Notes: a model not told the origin generated them from the letters alone. A stretch of 55,396 nt of DNA from Chitinophagaceae bacterium (GCA_025934485.1 JAICXX010000018.1:1-55396), one strand, 5' to 3'; counted from the first letter of the stretch, positions 43,537 through 53,036 are shown. Numbers and translations: made by a program.

Positions 43537-44598
43537 ATGGAAATTGTTTTCCCCGTAGAGGGAGATATGCTGCATGCGCGGGACGGGATGGTCACCGGCA
43601 AGGGTTTGAAGGTCGCAGTAGTCGTAACTGCTTCGGCCGGAGACAACGTCAACATCGGGGGGATCAAAGCCGCCGGCAATGGTCAACGCTTTGTAGCGGA
43701 GATCACGCTTGATCAATATGAGAATATTGTCCGGGCCGTCAACGAGACCACGGGTGAAGAAAAACAGGCACGCGTATACTGGCTGCCGAATTTCGCGAAT
43801 GGTTATCGCCTCTCGATAGATGACAATATCTGGTTCCTTCGGGATATCCACCGGCACGAGGGCATCTACAACAGCATTTTTGACAACCCCTATCTGGCCT
43901 TTTTGCGGGGGTTGCATGTGGACTATGGAACGAAGATCCATCTCAATCTTTTTTATAAAACGGACGGGTTCGATCTCTCGCAGCCTAGCGATCGATTCGC
44001 GGCCGAATGGAAGGCGCAGGCGTCCTGGCTGCGGCTTTCCTTTCATGCGCTGGGAGAATTCCCCGACAAGCCTTATCAACGTGCCGGCTATGCGCAGGTG
44101 AAACGGGACGGCGAACTGGTGATGAACGAGATCCGGCGTTTCGCTGGCCCGGAACTCCTGGGCCCGGTGACGACCCTGCACTGGGGAGAGGCGACGGTAG
44201 AAGGGGCGCGGGCCTTGCGTGACCTGGGGTACAAAGGGCTGTTGGGCTATTTCAATGTAGATGATGAGCTCCCCGCCGTCTCCTATTACCTGGATGTGGA
44301 CCAGCGCCGCCACATAAAGAAAAGATTTGTCTGGAAGGATACCCGGGAAGATATCGCGTTTGTGCGGACGAGTATCGTCATCGATAAGACCGAGCTGGTC
44401 AATATCCGGCCGCATCTCGAGGGGCATCGCGCCAATGGCGGTCTCCCACCCTACGCGGATCTACTGGTACATGAGCAGTATTTTTATCCCTTTTATTTCA
44501 ATTATCAACCTGATTTTATGGACAGGGTTCGCACGGCAGTTGTCTGGGCAGCCAACAATGGGTATGAACCGAAATTTTTAGAAGAATGTATATTTTAA
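43537..44598 (+). CDS. Polysaccharide-deacetylase-like protein with N-terminal beta domain
   Basis: 353 aa without a signal peptide, so apparently cytoplasmic. The first 85 residues look like an Ig-like beta domain. The catalytic part starts YRLSIDDNIWFLRDI, where Asp95-Asp96 match NodB motif 1, and continues WLRLSFHALGEF (His170) and TTLHWGEAT (His215), candidates for metal and catalytic residues. The fit to NodB enzymes is partial, so the reaction is uncertain; a deacetylase on an amino-sugar compound would suit the neighbours. It starts 5 bases after the GH20 gene. Confidence 0.65.
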   Translation: MEIVFPVEGDMLHARDGMVTGKGLKVAVVVTASAGDNVNIGGIKAAGNGQRFVAEITLDQYENIVRAVNETTGEEKQARVYWLPNFANGYRLSIDDNIWFLRDIHRHEGIYNSIFDNPYLAFLRGLHVDYGTKIHLNLFYKTDGFDLSQPSDRFAAEWKAQASWLRLSFHALGEFPDKPYQRAGYAQVKRDGELVMNEIRRFAGPELLGPVTTLHWGEATVEGARALRDLGYKGLLGYFNVDDELPAVSYYLDVDQRRHIKKRFVWKDTREDIAFVRTSIVIDKTELVNIRPHLEGHRANGGLPPYADLLVHEQYFYPFYFNYQPDFMDRVRTAVVWAANNGYEPKFLEECIF

Positions 44599-44601
44599 GT
44601 T

Positions 44602-47028
44602 ATGGGAAATAGCAGAAGACATTTTTTACAAACGACGGCGCTTGGAGTCGGCGCGTATTTTTTGCCCGCCTATGCCAGCAGCGCGGAGGACCTGGATCGG
44701 ATCCGGGAACAGGCGGAGCGAAAGCTCACCGGGCCCCGGTTCAATATGAGCGGGTATGCCGCGCCAAAACTGGATACGGTGCGCATCGGTTTTATCGGCA
44801 TCGGTAACCGGGGTTTCGGCGCGGTAGAACGGATGACGCGTATCGAGGGGGTTAAAATAAATGCCTTGTGTGATCTGCGACCGGAACAGGTGGAGAAAGC
44901 GAATAAACTCGTAACGGCAGCAGGCCATAAACCGGCGCTGTATTCCGGCACAACGGAGATCTGGAAAAAACTGGCGGAGAGAAATGACCTCGATCTCGTG
45001 TATATCCTGACGCCCTGGGCGTATCACACCCCGATGGCGGCGTTTTCCATGGAGCATGGAAAACATGTCTGCGTAGAGGTGCCCGCGGCAAAGACCATCG
45101 AAGAAGCCTGGCTCCTGGTCTCGACTTCCGAACGGACCCACAAGCATTGTATGATGGTCGAGAACTGTTGTTACGATGCTTCCGAGCAATTGACGCTGAG
45201 CATGGCGCGGCAGGGCTTTTTTGGCGAGATCGTGCATTGCGAAGGCGGGTATATCCACAATCTGCAGGAACTCATGTTCTCCAAAGAACATTTCTACCAG
45301 ATGTGGGAACTGGAGGAAGCGTCCAAACGGGTAGGCAATCTTTATCCGACGCATGGCCTTGGCCCTTTGTGCCAGTTGCTGAACATCAATCGCGGGGACC
45401 GGATGGATTACCTGGTGTCCATGTCGTCTAACGATTTTATCACGGGGCCGCTGGCCGAAAAGCTGGCAGCTACCGATGACTTTTATAAACAATACGCCGG
45501 CCGAAAGTACAACGGTACGATGAGCACGAGTACGATCCGCACGGCGAAGGGAAAGACCATCGTGGTCCAGTTCGATGTGAGCTCACCAAGACCGTATTCC
45601 CGTATCCAGCTGGTGAGCGGGACAAAAGGGGCCGGATTGAAATACCCCGAGCCTGCCCGTTATGCAACGGCGCCGGGGCACGAATGGTTGAAACCCGAGG
45701 AATATAAAGCGTTGGAAGAAAAATATATGCCGCCGTTGTTGAAAAAGATCGGCGCACTTGCAAAGGGCATCGGCGATCATGGCGGGATGGATTTCATCAT
45801 GGACTGGAGAACCATCGATTGTCTGCGCAACGGGCTGCCGCTCGATCAGAACGTCTATGATGCGGCGTTGTGGAGCTCGGTGTCGCCCCTGAGCGTATGG
45901 TCGGTAGCGAATCATAGCAATTCCATCAACGTTCCCGATTTCACGGGTGGCAACTGGACGACAAATGCGCCGGTGGATCTCGAGATGGAGAAGGGCGGGA
46001 CGACAAAAGTATTGGGTATCGACGGCAGTGCGGCGGTGGTATCCGGCGCTGCGTCATCGGGCCTTGCAATGGGGGGCGGCGTTGTCGCGGAAGCCGGCCG
46101 GCGGGTCGGGATCATCGGGTTGGACACCTCGCATAGTACGGAATTTACGGCAGTGCTGAACGGGTCCATGCCGGACCCGGCCTATGAGGGTTATAAGATC
46201 GTGGCCGCGTATCCCTACGGGAGCAAGGACATCCAGAGCAGTACCGAACGCATCCCGGCATACACGGAAGAGGTGAAAACGCATGGCGTGGAGATCGTAG
46301 GATCGATAGCGGAGCTTTTGCAAAAGGTGGACGTGGTCTTGCTCGAGACCAATGACGGGCGGCCGCATCTCGAACAGGCGCTCGAAGCGATAAAAGCACG
46401 CAAACCCTTGTTTGTCGATAAACCCGTTGCCGCCACCCTGCCGGAAGTAGTGGCCTTGTACGGCGCGGCGCGGAAGTACGGCGTACCCCTCTTTTCCGCC
46501 AGCTCACTCCGGTATCTCGATGGGCTCACAGAAATCGCCGCGGGTAAAACGGTAGGCAAGGTACTCGGAGCGGATGCCTTTAGCCCCGCGCCGGTCGAAC
46601 CGCATCACCCGGATTTTTTCTGGTATGGTATCCACGGAATAGAAACCCTGCTTACAGCGATGGGAGCCGGATGTTCCTGGGTATCGCGGGTGAGTACCGA
46701 GGGCACCGATGTCGTCACCGGCGTTTGGGCCGACGGCCGTATCGGGACTTTCCGGGGGACGAGAACCGGGGAGCATGAATATGGCGGAACGGTTTTCGGG
46801 GAAAAAGGGGTTGCGCGAGTCGGTCCGTATTCGGGTTATGAGGGCTTGCTGCGCGAGATCGCAAAGTTCTTCAAAACGGGCGTTTCGCCCGTGAGCGAGG
46901 AGGAGACCTTGTCCGTGTACACTTTTATGGAGGCGGCCGACGAGAGCAAACGAAAAGGCGGCGCCCGGGTAGAACTACAGGAAATATTGGCGAAGGCCAA
47001 AAAAGATGCGGAACAGATCAACTTTTAA
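44602..47028 (+). CDS. Tat-exported fusion: GH109-like N-acetylgalactosaminidase + Gfo/Idh/MocA domain
   Basis: An 808-aa two-domain protein. The N-terminal Tat leader has SRRHFLQ. Domain 1 (about 50-465) is a Rossmann-type GH109-like enzyme: IGFIGIGNRGFGAVERM binds NAD, followed by CVEVPAAKTIEEAW, MMVENCCYD and LYPTHGLGPLCQLLNINRGD, the GH109 fingerprint. GH109 cleaves alpha-GalNAc by transient oxidation with bound NAD. An Ala/Gly-rich linker (about 470-497) leads to domain 2 (about 500-808), a second Gfo/Idh/MocA protein with VGIIGLDTSHSTEF, LLETNDGRPHLEQAL and FVDKPVAAT. Usual GH109 proteins are about 450 aa, so the second half is an added domain. It lies 3 bases after the previous gene. 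Confidence 0.85.
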   Translation: MGNSRRHFLQTTALGVGAYFLPAYASSAEDLDRIREQAERKLTGPRFNMSGYAAPKLDTVRIGFIGIGNRGFGAVERMTRIEGVKINALCDLRPEQVEKANKLVTAAGHKPALYSGTTEIWKKLAERNDLDLVYILTPWAYHTPMAAFSMEHGKHVCVEVPAAKTIEEAWLLVSTSERTHKHCMMVENCCYDASEQLTLSMARQGFFGEIVHCEGGYIHNLQELMFSKEHFYQMWELEEASKRVGNLYPTHGLGPLCQLLNINRGDRMDYLVSMSSNDFITGPLAEKLAATDDFYKQYAGRKYNGTMSTSTIRTAKGKTIVVQFDVSSPRPYSRIQLVSGTKGAGLKYPEPARYATAPGHEWLKPEEYKALEEKYMPPLLKKIGALAKGIGDHGGMDFIMDWRTIDCLRNGLPLDQNVYDAALWSSVSPLSVWSVANHSNSINVPDFTGGNWTTNAPVDLEMEKGGTTKVLGIDGSAAVVSGAASSGLAMGGGVVAEAGRRVGIIGLDTSHSTEFTAVLNGSMPDPAYEGYKIVAAYPYGSKDIQSSTERIPAYTEEVKTHGVEIVGSIAELLQKVDVVLLETNDGRPHLEQALEAIKARKPLFVDKPVAATLPEVVALYGAARKYGVPLFSASSLRYLDGLTEIAAGKTVGKVLGADAFSPAPVEPHHPDFFWYGIHGIETLLTAMGAGCSWVSRVSTEGTDVVTGVWADGRIGTFRGTRTGEHEYGGTVFGEKGVARVGPYSGYEGLLREIAKFFKTGVSPVSEEETLSVYTFMEAADESKRKGGARVELQEILAKAKKDAEQINF

Positions 47029-47038
47029 ACTAAAGGAC

Positions 47039-48445
47039 ATGAAAAATAAAAATTTTGGACGCAGAGACTTTATCCGAACCACGGGGCTTGCCGCCGTTGG
47101 CGCCACGCTGGGGCCTGGGGCGCTAAGAGCCGCATCACCGGGCGCTCCTACGGTCGCTATTTCGGGTGCAGCACCTGCCGTTATCTCGGCCGCGTCCCTG
47201 CCCGCTATTTCGGGCGGCACCCCGCTCAGGACAAAGCCCTGGCCCGACTGGCCGATATGGAACAAGGTTGCCGACGAGCCGCTGGTAGTAGACGATCTGC
47301 GTAGCGGCATCTGGTCCCGTGCAGCCCTGGTCGATCAATTTGAAAAAGAATGGGGGGCCTATATCGGCACACAACGGTGCCTGAGTGTCGTCAACGGAAC
47401 CAATGCCTTGATCACCTCCTTATTGCAACTGGGTATTGGCGGCGGGGACGAAGTGATCGTACCGCCTTACACCTTTATTGCCACCGTGGCGGCGGTGCTG
47501 GCGACCGGCGCAATGCCCGTGTTCGTGGATACGGATGTTGCTACCTGGCAGATCGATCCCAACAAGATCGAAGAAAAGATAACCACCAAAACGAGGGCGA
47601 TCCTACCCGTGCATATCCTGGGTTTGCCTGCCGATATGGTGAAGATCATGGCCATCGCGAAAAAACATGGTCTGGTGGTCATCGAAGACGCCTGCCAGGC
47701 GCATGGGGCGGAGATCGGTGGCCGGAAGGTAGGCAGCTTCGGCGATGCCGGCTGTTTTAGCTTTCAGAACTCAAAGAACCTGGCCATCGGCGAGGGCGGC
47801 GCGATAACGAGCAACGACAATGGCTTTATGGATAAGTGCTATTCGTACCACAACTATGGCAATCCCTATGGCTCGGTGGTCGGGCAGGTCAACGCGGGGA
47901 CATTGATCGCGGGGAATAAGCTTCGGTTCACCGAGTACCAGGCGGCTATCGGTATCGGTCAGCTCAAGCGGCTGCCGGAACAAACCGAGCTGCGCAACGC
48001 CAATGCGGCGTATCTGCACGAACGACTCGGTAAGATACCCGGTGTGATCGCCTATACCCTCACTCCCCATGTTACAAAAGCAGCCTTTCACTTGTTTCCT
48101 TTCCGGTACGATCGCGATGGATTCAAGGGCCTGTCGCGGGCTGCTTTTCTGAAAGCCCTGAACGCAGAGGGCATCCCCTGTTCGGAAGGTTATGCGCCAC
48201 TGAACAAGATGCCGTATTTGCAGAATGCCTTCGAGTCGAAGAATTACAAGAAAATGTATACGACGGCGGAGCTGGACATCCATGCCTTTAATGAAAGAAA
48301 TGTCTGCCCGCTGAACGACAAACTTTGTAACGAGGAGGCGGTATGGTTCTATCAATCCATGCTACTGGGAACCAGGACGGATATGGACGATATTGTCAAT
48401 GCCATTCAAAAGATACACGATAACGCGGATAAAATTAAGGAATGA
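47039..48445 (+). CDS. Tat-exported DegT/DnrJ/EryC1/StrS-type aminotransferase
   Basis: About 468 aa, a PLP-dependent sugar aminotransferase fold with a Tat leader: MKNKNFGRRDFIRTTG then AAVGATLGPGALRAA. The ATG at 47039 is chosen because an upstream start (47006) would bury the leader and overlap the previous gene. Family blocks are VVNGTNALITSLLQLGIGGGDE, VPPYTFIATVAAVLATGA, VVIEDACQAHGA and FSFQNSKNLAIGEGG, in which the Lys of SKN should carry PLP. Most relatives are cytoplasmic. An Ala/Ser/Pro/Ile-rich linker (about 30-58) follows the leader. Substrate unknown; a keto- or amino-sugar is implied by the family. Confidence 0.88.
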   Translation: MKNKNFGRRDFIRTTGLAAVGATLGPGALRAASPGAPTVAISGAAPAVISAASLPAISGGTPLRTKPWPDWPIWNKVADEPLVVDDLRSGIWSRAALVDQFEKEWGAYIGTQRCLSVVNGTNALITSLLQLGIGGGDEVIVPPYTFIATVAAVLATGAMPVFVDTDVATWQIDPNKIEEKITTKTRAILPVHILGLPADMVKIMAIAKKHGLVVIEDACQAHGAEIGGRKVGSFGDAGCFSFQNSKNLAIGEGGAITSNDNGFMDKCYSYHNYGNPYGSVVGQVNAGTLIAGNKLRFTEYQAAIGIGQLKRLPEQTELRNANAAYLHERLGKIPGVIAYTLTPHVTKAAFHLFPFRYDRDGFKGLSRAAFLKALNAEGIPCSEGYAPLNKMPYLQNAFESKNYKKMYTTAELDIHAFNERNVCPLNDKLCNEEAVWFYQSMLLGTRTDMDDIVNAIQKIHDNADKIKE

Positions 48446-49797
48446 AAATAGTTACCATAGTTGCAATGACCACTCTACTCGCGGGTACGGTTTTGGCGCA
48501 GGACGCGGCCTTGGCCCAGGACGGTGGGACTCCCCCCAAAACGCTCACCGCGAAAGTCTATAATTCAGGATTCGATATCGCTCATGATACCTATAACGCC
48601 ATCGATGTGGCCAGCGACGGGAAGGTATATTATGTGCTTAGCTCTCAATCCATCGACACGGGTGGCCAGATGTATTCTTTCGACCCGCGGACGGGTAAGA
48701 TCAGCCATTGCGGCGATCTCACGGAGGTTTGCGGCGAGAAGGGTGCGAAGAGCATCTCGCAGGGCAAGAGTCATGTGCATTTTGTCGAATCGAAAGGCAA
48801 ATTGTATTTCGGTACCCATGTGGGTTATTATACCATGGTGGATGGGATGGAAAAGATGGGGATACCTCCGGCCGGATACAAGGAATATCCCGGTGGCCAT
48901 ATTCTAAGCTACGATCTGAAGACGGGAAAATTCGAGGATCTCGCGCTGGCGCCGCATAAGGAGGGTATCATCACGCTGAATATGGATACTGCACGTGGCC
49001 TAATCTATTGCATCACCTGGCCCACCGGCTATGTCTTCCGTTACGATCTCGCCAAGAAACAGCTCACGGAGATCGGCCCGCTTTCCGGCGAAGGCGAGAA
49101 CGGAGCCGGCAAGAATTTCAGGACCCTTTGCCGGTCGCTGGCCATCGATCCGGATGACGGGTCGGTGTATGCAACCACTTCGGAGGGAACGATCTTCCGG
49201 CTGAAGACCGGTTCGGACAAGCTGGAGGCCTTGGAAGAAGACATGAAAAAAGATTATTTTGGAATATATGATCCGACCTCGGCCGGAAATATGGGTTATA
49301 ACTGGCGGCAGACCGTTTGGTCTCCGAGGGATAAAATGGTATATGGGGTCCATGGAAATTCGGGTTATCTGTTCCAGTTCGACCCGCGGGCAGAGCGCGT
49401 GAATGTGATCGACCGGATCACGAGCAGGCCGTCTCAACTTAGCGGGATGTTCGATGAGTTTAGCTATGGCTATCTCGGTTTTACCCTGGGTCCGGATAAA
49501 CATACGTTGTATTATCTCACGGGCGGACCGATATACGTCGACGGACATCGGGTCAAGGGAAAGAGCAGTACGGCGATGGGCGAGGCCAAGGGATTGGAAG
49601 ACCTCCATCTCGTCACCTATGATATCGCCGCAGGAAAATACAAAGATCATGGAGCTATCTTTTATGGCAATGGTCAGCGACCCTTGTATGTGAATGCCAT
49701 CGCCGTCGCGAAGGATGGAACGGTGTATACACTTGCCCGGGTTACGGAGAATGGCCGGACACGCACCGACCTGGTGCAGATCCCGCCGGTAAAATGA
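48442..49797 (+). CDS. Secreted beta-propeller-like protein
   Basis: 451 aa with a signal peptide (about 1-20, ending VLAQ). The mature part consists of repeated strand units of the form GKVYYVL, KLYFGTH, GLIYCIT, GSVYATT, KMVYGVHG and TVYTLARV about 50-60 residues apart, as in beta-propellers. Histidines cluster in KSHVHFVE and GTHVGYY. The ATG overlaps the previous stop (ATGA), so it is translationally coupled to the aminotransferase. No catalytic motif is recognised; it might be a lyase or a binding protein. Confidence 0.7.
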   Translation: MKIVTIVAMTTLLAGTVLAQDAALAQDGGTPPKTLTAKVYNSGFDIAHDTYNAIDVASDGKVYYVLSSQSIDTGGQMYSFDPRTGKISHCGDLTEVCGEKGAKSISQGKSHVHFVESKGKLYFGTHVGYYTMVDGMEKMGIPPAGYKEYPGGHILSYDLKTGKFEDLALAPHKEGIITLNMDTARGLIYCITWPTGYVFRYDLAKKQLTEIGPLSGEGENGAGKNFRTLCRSLAIDPDDGSVYATTSEGTIFRLKTGSDKLEALEEDMKKDYFGIYDPTSAGNMGYNWRQTVWSPRDKMVYGVHGNSGYLFQFDPRAERVNVIDRITSRPSQLSGMFDEFSYGYLGFTLGPDKHTLYYLTGGPIYVDGHRVKGKSSTAMGEAKGLEDLHLVTYDIAAGKYKDHGAIFYGNGQRPLYVNAIAVAKDGTVYTLARVTENGRTRTDLVQIPPVK

Positions 49798-51128
49798 TAC
49801 CTATGAAATGGATCATGTGCGTTTTTTTGGTTTTATCTCTCAGCGCCGCCGCGCAGCTTGTCGCGGGTTCGGGCAGGGTAAAGATCACCCCTACCCTGCC
49901 GATGTGGCTCTCGGGATACGCCGGACGCGAAAAACCCGCCACCGAAGTATTACAGGACCTCTGGGCCAAAGCGCTGGTGTTGGAAGATGGCCGGAAGAAC
50001 AAAGTGGTGATCGTCACCACCGATCTGCTCGGTCTTTCGCACGAGGTATCGGCGGATGTAGCGCGGCAAGTCGATAGCCTCTATGGCATCAAACGCGAGC
50101 AATTGCTGCTGAATTCATCGCATACCCATAGCGGCCCGATAGTATGGCCTTGCGTGGACATCATTTTTGATTTCACCCTGGACGAGCAGCGGACAGTATC
50201 GCTGTATTCGCAACAGCTAACGGCCGACATGGTAAAGGTCATCGGGATGGCGATGGCGGACCGCGCACCGGCGCAGGTTTATTCGGGCAAAGGAAAAGCC
50301 GGGTTCGCGATCAACCGAAGAAATAAGATCCACCCGGATGGTCCCGTCGATCATGATGTGCCCGTTGTGAAGGTGATACGCATGGGCAAACCTGCCGTCA
50401 TCCTTTTTGGGTATGCCTGTCATAATACGACGCTGGTAGAAAATAATTTCCTGATCAACGGGGACTATGCGGGTTTCGCGCAGGCCGCACTGGAGGAAGA
50501 GAATCCCGGCTCTACCTGTATGTTCCTCCAGGGATGCGGCGGTGATCAAAATCCCGACCCGCGGGGAACGGTGGAGTTGGCGCAGTCGCATGGCGGGGAG
50601 CTGGCCGACGCGGTGGATGCGGTGCTACGGGGCGGGCAAATGAAGCCGGTGCGGGCACCGCTGCGCACGGCTTATACAACGGTGGATCTCCCCTATCGTT
50701 CCTTCGATGTGGCGGAGTATGAAAGGGAGATCGTCGGCGATGACAAGTATCTGCAGCGAAGGGCCCGATTGATGTTATCGGCCTATAACCGGGGTTTTAC
50801 GCCGGACCACCTTGTCTATCCGGTACAGGCGGTGCGGTTTGGTAACGATCTTTGTGTGCTGGCCTTGAGCGGCGAGACGGTGGTGGACTATTCGCTGAAG
50901 ACAAAAAAATTATTTGCGGGTGAAAATCTGGTTGTCGCGGGCTATTCGAGCGAAGTGATGTGTTATATCCCTTCGCTGCGGCTCCTCAGGGAGGGCGGGT
51001 ATGAGCCCGATGAGAGCATGATCTATTATGGTTTTCCGGGGCCGTTCTCGGACGGCGTAGAGGATAGTGTGACAACCGCGATCCGGCGCGTGATGAAAAA
51101 AGTGGGGGCGAAGGAGGAAACACGATGA
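49794..51128 (+). CDS. Neutral/alkaline ceramidase N-terminal-domain protein
   Basis: 444 aa with a signal peptide (about 1-21), so periplasmic or surface. It shows the ceramidase-type fold marks: VKITPTLPMWLSGYAGRE, LNSSHTHSGP (His110 and His112, zinc site), FGYACHNTTL (about His210) and GCGGDQNPDPRG. In known neutral ceramidases the last region contains the nucleophilic Ser (GDVSPN); that Ser is not seen here, so amidase activity on ceramide is doubtful and another amide or ester substrate is possible. Start overlaps the previous stop (ATGA). Confidence 0.78.
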   Translation: MIPMKWIMCVFLVLSLSAAAQLVAGSGRVKITPTLPMWLSGYAGREKPATEVLQDLWAKALVLEDGRKNKVVIVTTDLLGLSHEVSADVARQVDSLYGIKREQLLLNSSHTHSGPIVWPCVDIIFDFTLDEQRTVSLYSQQLTADMVKVIGMAMADRAPAQVYSGKGKAGFAINRRNKIHPDGPVDHDVPVVKVIRMGKPAVILFGYACHNTTLVENNFLINGDYAGFAQAALEEENPGSTCMFLQGCGGDQNPDPRGTVELAQSHGGELADAVDAVLRGGQMKPVRAPLRTAYTTVDLPYRSFDVAEYEREIVGDDKYLQRRARLMLSAYNRGFTPDHLVYPVQAVRFGNDLCVLALSGETVVDYSLKTKKLFAGENLVVAGYSSEVMCYIPSLRLLREGGYEPDESMIYYGFPGPFSDGVEDSVTTAIRRVMKKVGAKEETR

Positions 51129-52324
51129 CAAAGAATAGCGGACTACGGATCATAAATGGAAAGGTGATCACACCAAACGGGATCGTGACGGGGGCGGATG
51201 TGTTTGTGCGCGATGGGAAGATCATGGGGACAGGTTCGCTTGGTGGGCCGGTCGGCTCGAACCGGGTCATCGATGCCGGCGGATGTTATGTGTCGCCGGG
51301 TTTTATCGATATCCATGTGCACGGAGGCGGGGGACACGATTTTATGGACGGGCATGCCGCCGCCTTTCTCGGCATTGCCGAAACGCATGTCCGGTATGGG
51401 ACGACGGCGATGCTGCCGACCACGCTCACGGGTTCGAAGGAAGAGCTGCTGCATATCCTGGATGTATACGAGCAGGTATTGCCGCGTAATGTGCGCGGTG
51501 CACAGTTTCTCGGACTGCATCTCGAAGGACCTTACTTCGCGATGAACCAGCGGGGCGCCCAGGACCCGCGTTTTATCCGAAACCCCGATCCTGCCGAATA
51601 CAGGGAGATCCTGCGGCGTGCGCACCTGGTCCGGCGATGGAGTGCGGCGCCGGAGTTGCCCGGGGCGCTGGAGTTTGCACGGTATGCGCGGGAGAAAGGT
51701 GTGCTCGTCTCGCTGGCGCATACGGATGCGATCTATGAAGAGGTGCTGGAAGGATGGAAGAACGGGTATTCATTGGCGACGCATCTCTATTCGGGAATGA
51801 CGGGTGTCTCCCGGCGGAACGCCTACCGGTATGCGGGCGCGGTCGAGGCCGCTTTTCTCATCGGGGACATGGATGTGGAGATCATCGCTGATGGCATCCA
51901 TCTGCCGGCGCCCCTGCTGCAGCTGGTCTATCAAATCAAGGGACCGGCAAGGACGGCGCTGATCACGGATGCGATGCGGGCCGCAGGGATGCCGGAGGGC
52001 GAGAGCGTTTTAGGAAATATCCGTAACGGGATGAAGGTGATCGTAGAAGACGGCGTGGCCAAGTTGCCGGATAGGAGCGCTTTTGCGGGGAGTGTGGCTA
52101 CGGCGGACCGGCTGGTACGGACAATGGTAAAGACAGCGGGTGTGCCGCTGGTCGAAGCGATACAAATGATAACGACCACACCGGCGGTCATCCTGGGTTT
52201 GGCGGGGACCAAAGGGGCGATCCTCCCGGGTTACGACGCCGATCTCGTGCTCTTCGATGGCGACATAAACGTCCGGGCCACAATGGTAAAGGGAGATTTG
52301 GTTTATGAAAACACTGATCTATAG
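51125..52324 (+). CDS. nagA: N-acetylglucosamine-6-phosphate deacetylase
   Basis: A 399-aa amidohydrolase-superfamily enzyme that removes acetate from GlcNAc-6-P (or GalNAc-6-P); no signal peptide, cytoplasmic. Metal and substrate motifs in order are FIDIHVHGGGGHDF (HxH pair), FLGLHLEGPYFA (Glu ligand), VSLAHTDA (His), THLYSGMTG (His) and ALITDAMRAAG (catalytic Asp). The start overlaps the previous stop (ATGA) and the NagB-like gene starts inside its last 20 bases, so the deacetylase and deaminase are coupled as in other nag operons. Confidence 0.92.
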   Translation: MTKNSGLRIINGKVITPNGIVTGADVFVRDGKIMGTGSLGGPVGSNRVIDAGGCYVSPGFIDIHVHGGGGHDFMDGHAAAFLGIAETHVRYGTTAMLPTTLTGSKEELLHILDVYEQVLPRNVRGAQFLGLHLEGPYFAMNQRGAQDPRFIRNPDPAEYREILRRAHLVRRWSAAPELPGALEFARYAREKGVLVSLAHTDAIYEEVLEGWKNGYSLATHLYSGMTGVSRRNAYRYAGAVEAAFLIGDMDVEIIADGIHLPAPLLQLVYQIKGPARTALITDAMRAAGMPEGESVLGNIRNGMKVIVEDGVAKLPDRSAFAGSVATADRLVRTMVKTAGVPLVEAIQMITTTPAVILGLAGTKGAILPGYDADLVLFDGDINVRATMVKGDLVYENTDL

Positions 52325-53036
52325 CACAAGAACGGAAATGGGAACGGCTGCCGCTTCAAGGGTGAGCAGCCGGATCGGGCGGTTGTTGACAGACCAGGAA
52401 ACGGTAAATATGATCTTCGCCGCGGCGCCTTCACAAAACGACTTCCTGGCGGCCCTGCTCCAGGAGACCGTGGACTGGTCGCGGGTGCGCGGGTTTCATA
52501 TGGATGAATATATCGGGCTCCGGCCGGATGCGGTGCAGGGATTCGGGTATTTTCTCCGGCAGCGGCTGTTCGACAAAGCGCCCTTCCTTTCGGTGGATTA
52601 TATCGATGGGAATGCCATCGACTTAGCAGCAGAATGTTCCCGTTATTCGCGGTTGTTGCAACAGTATCCGCCGGATATCGTTTGCATGGGCATCGGCGAG
52701 AACGGGCATATCGCCTTTAATGACCCGCCGGTGGCGGATTTTGCCGATCCATTGTCGGTAAAGGTGGTAGAATTGGAGGGGTCGTGCCGGCGACAACAGG
52801 TGAACGATGGATGTTTTGCCACGTTGCAAGAGGTGCCCACACACGCGATCACGCTCACGGTGCCCGCATTGATGGCAGGCCGGTATGTCTTCTGTATGGT
52901 ACCAGGGAAGCTAAAGGCGGAGGCGGTGTACAATACGGTGAAGCAGGAGATCGCTGAGACCTATCCATCGACGATCTTGCGGCGGCATGCCAAGGTCGAA
53001 TTATTTCTGGATGCGGATAGCGCTATAAAATTATAA
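52305..53036 (+). CDS. NagB-like glucosamine-6-phosphate deaminase family protein
   Basis: A 243-aa sugar-phosphate isomerase/deaminase fold; cytoplasmic. GFHMDEYIGL supplies the Asp (Asp67) equal to E. coli NagB Asp72. The second catalytic block reads MGIGENGHIAFNDP, where E. coli has GNDGHIAFNEP. His135 is kept, but Asp141 is replaced by Asn133 and Glu148 by Asp140. Because the ring-opening triad is altered, it may be a deaminase for another amino sugar phosphate or an isomerase. It overlaps nagA by 20 bases. Confidence 0.8.
   Translation: MKTLIYSTRTEMGTAAASRVSSRIGRLLTDQETVNMIFAAAPSQNDFLAALLQETVDWSRVRGFHMDEYIGLRPDAVQGFGYFLRQRLFDKAPFLSVDYIDGNAIDLAAECSRYSRLLQQYPPDIVCMGIGENGHIAFNDPPVADFADPLSVKVVELEGSCRRQQVNDGCFATLQEVPTHAITLTVPALMAGRYVFCMVPGKLKAEAVYNTVKQEIAETYPSTILRRHAKVELFLDADSAIKL

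Noticed and set aside
47006..47038. Earlier start of the DegT-type gene
   Set aside because: It would overlap the previous gene and bury the twin-arginine leader 11 residues inside the protein.
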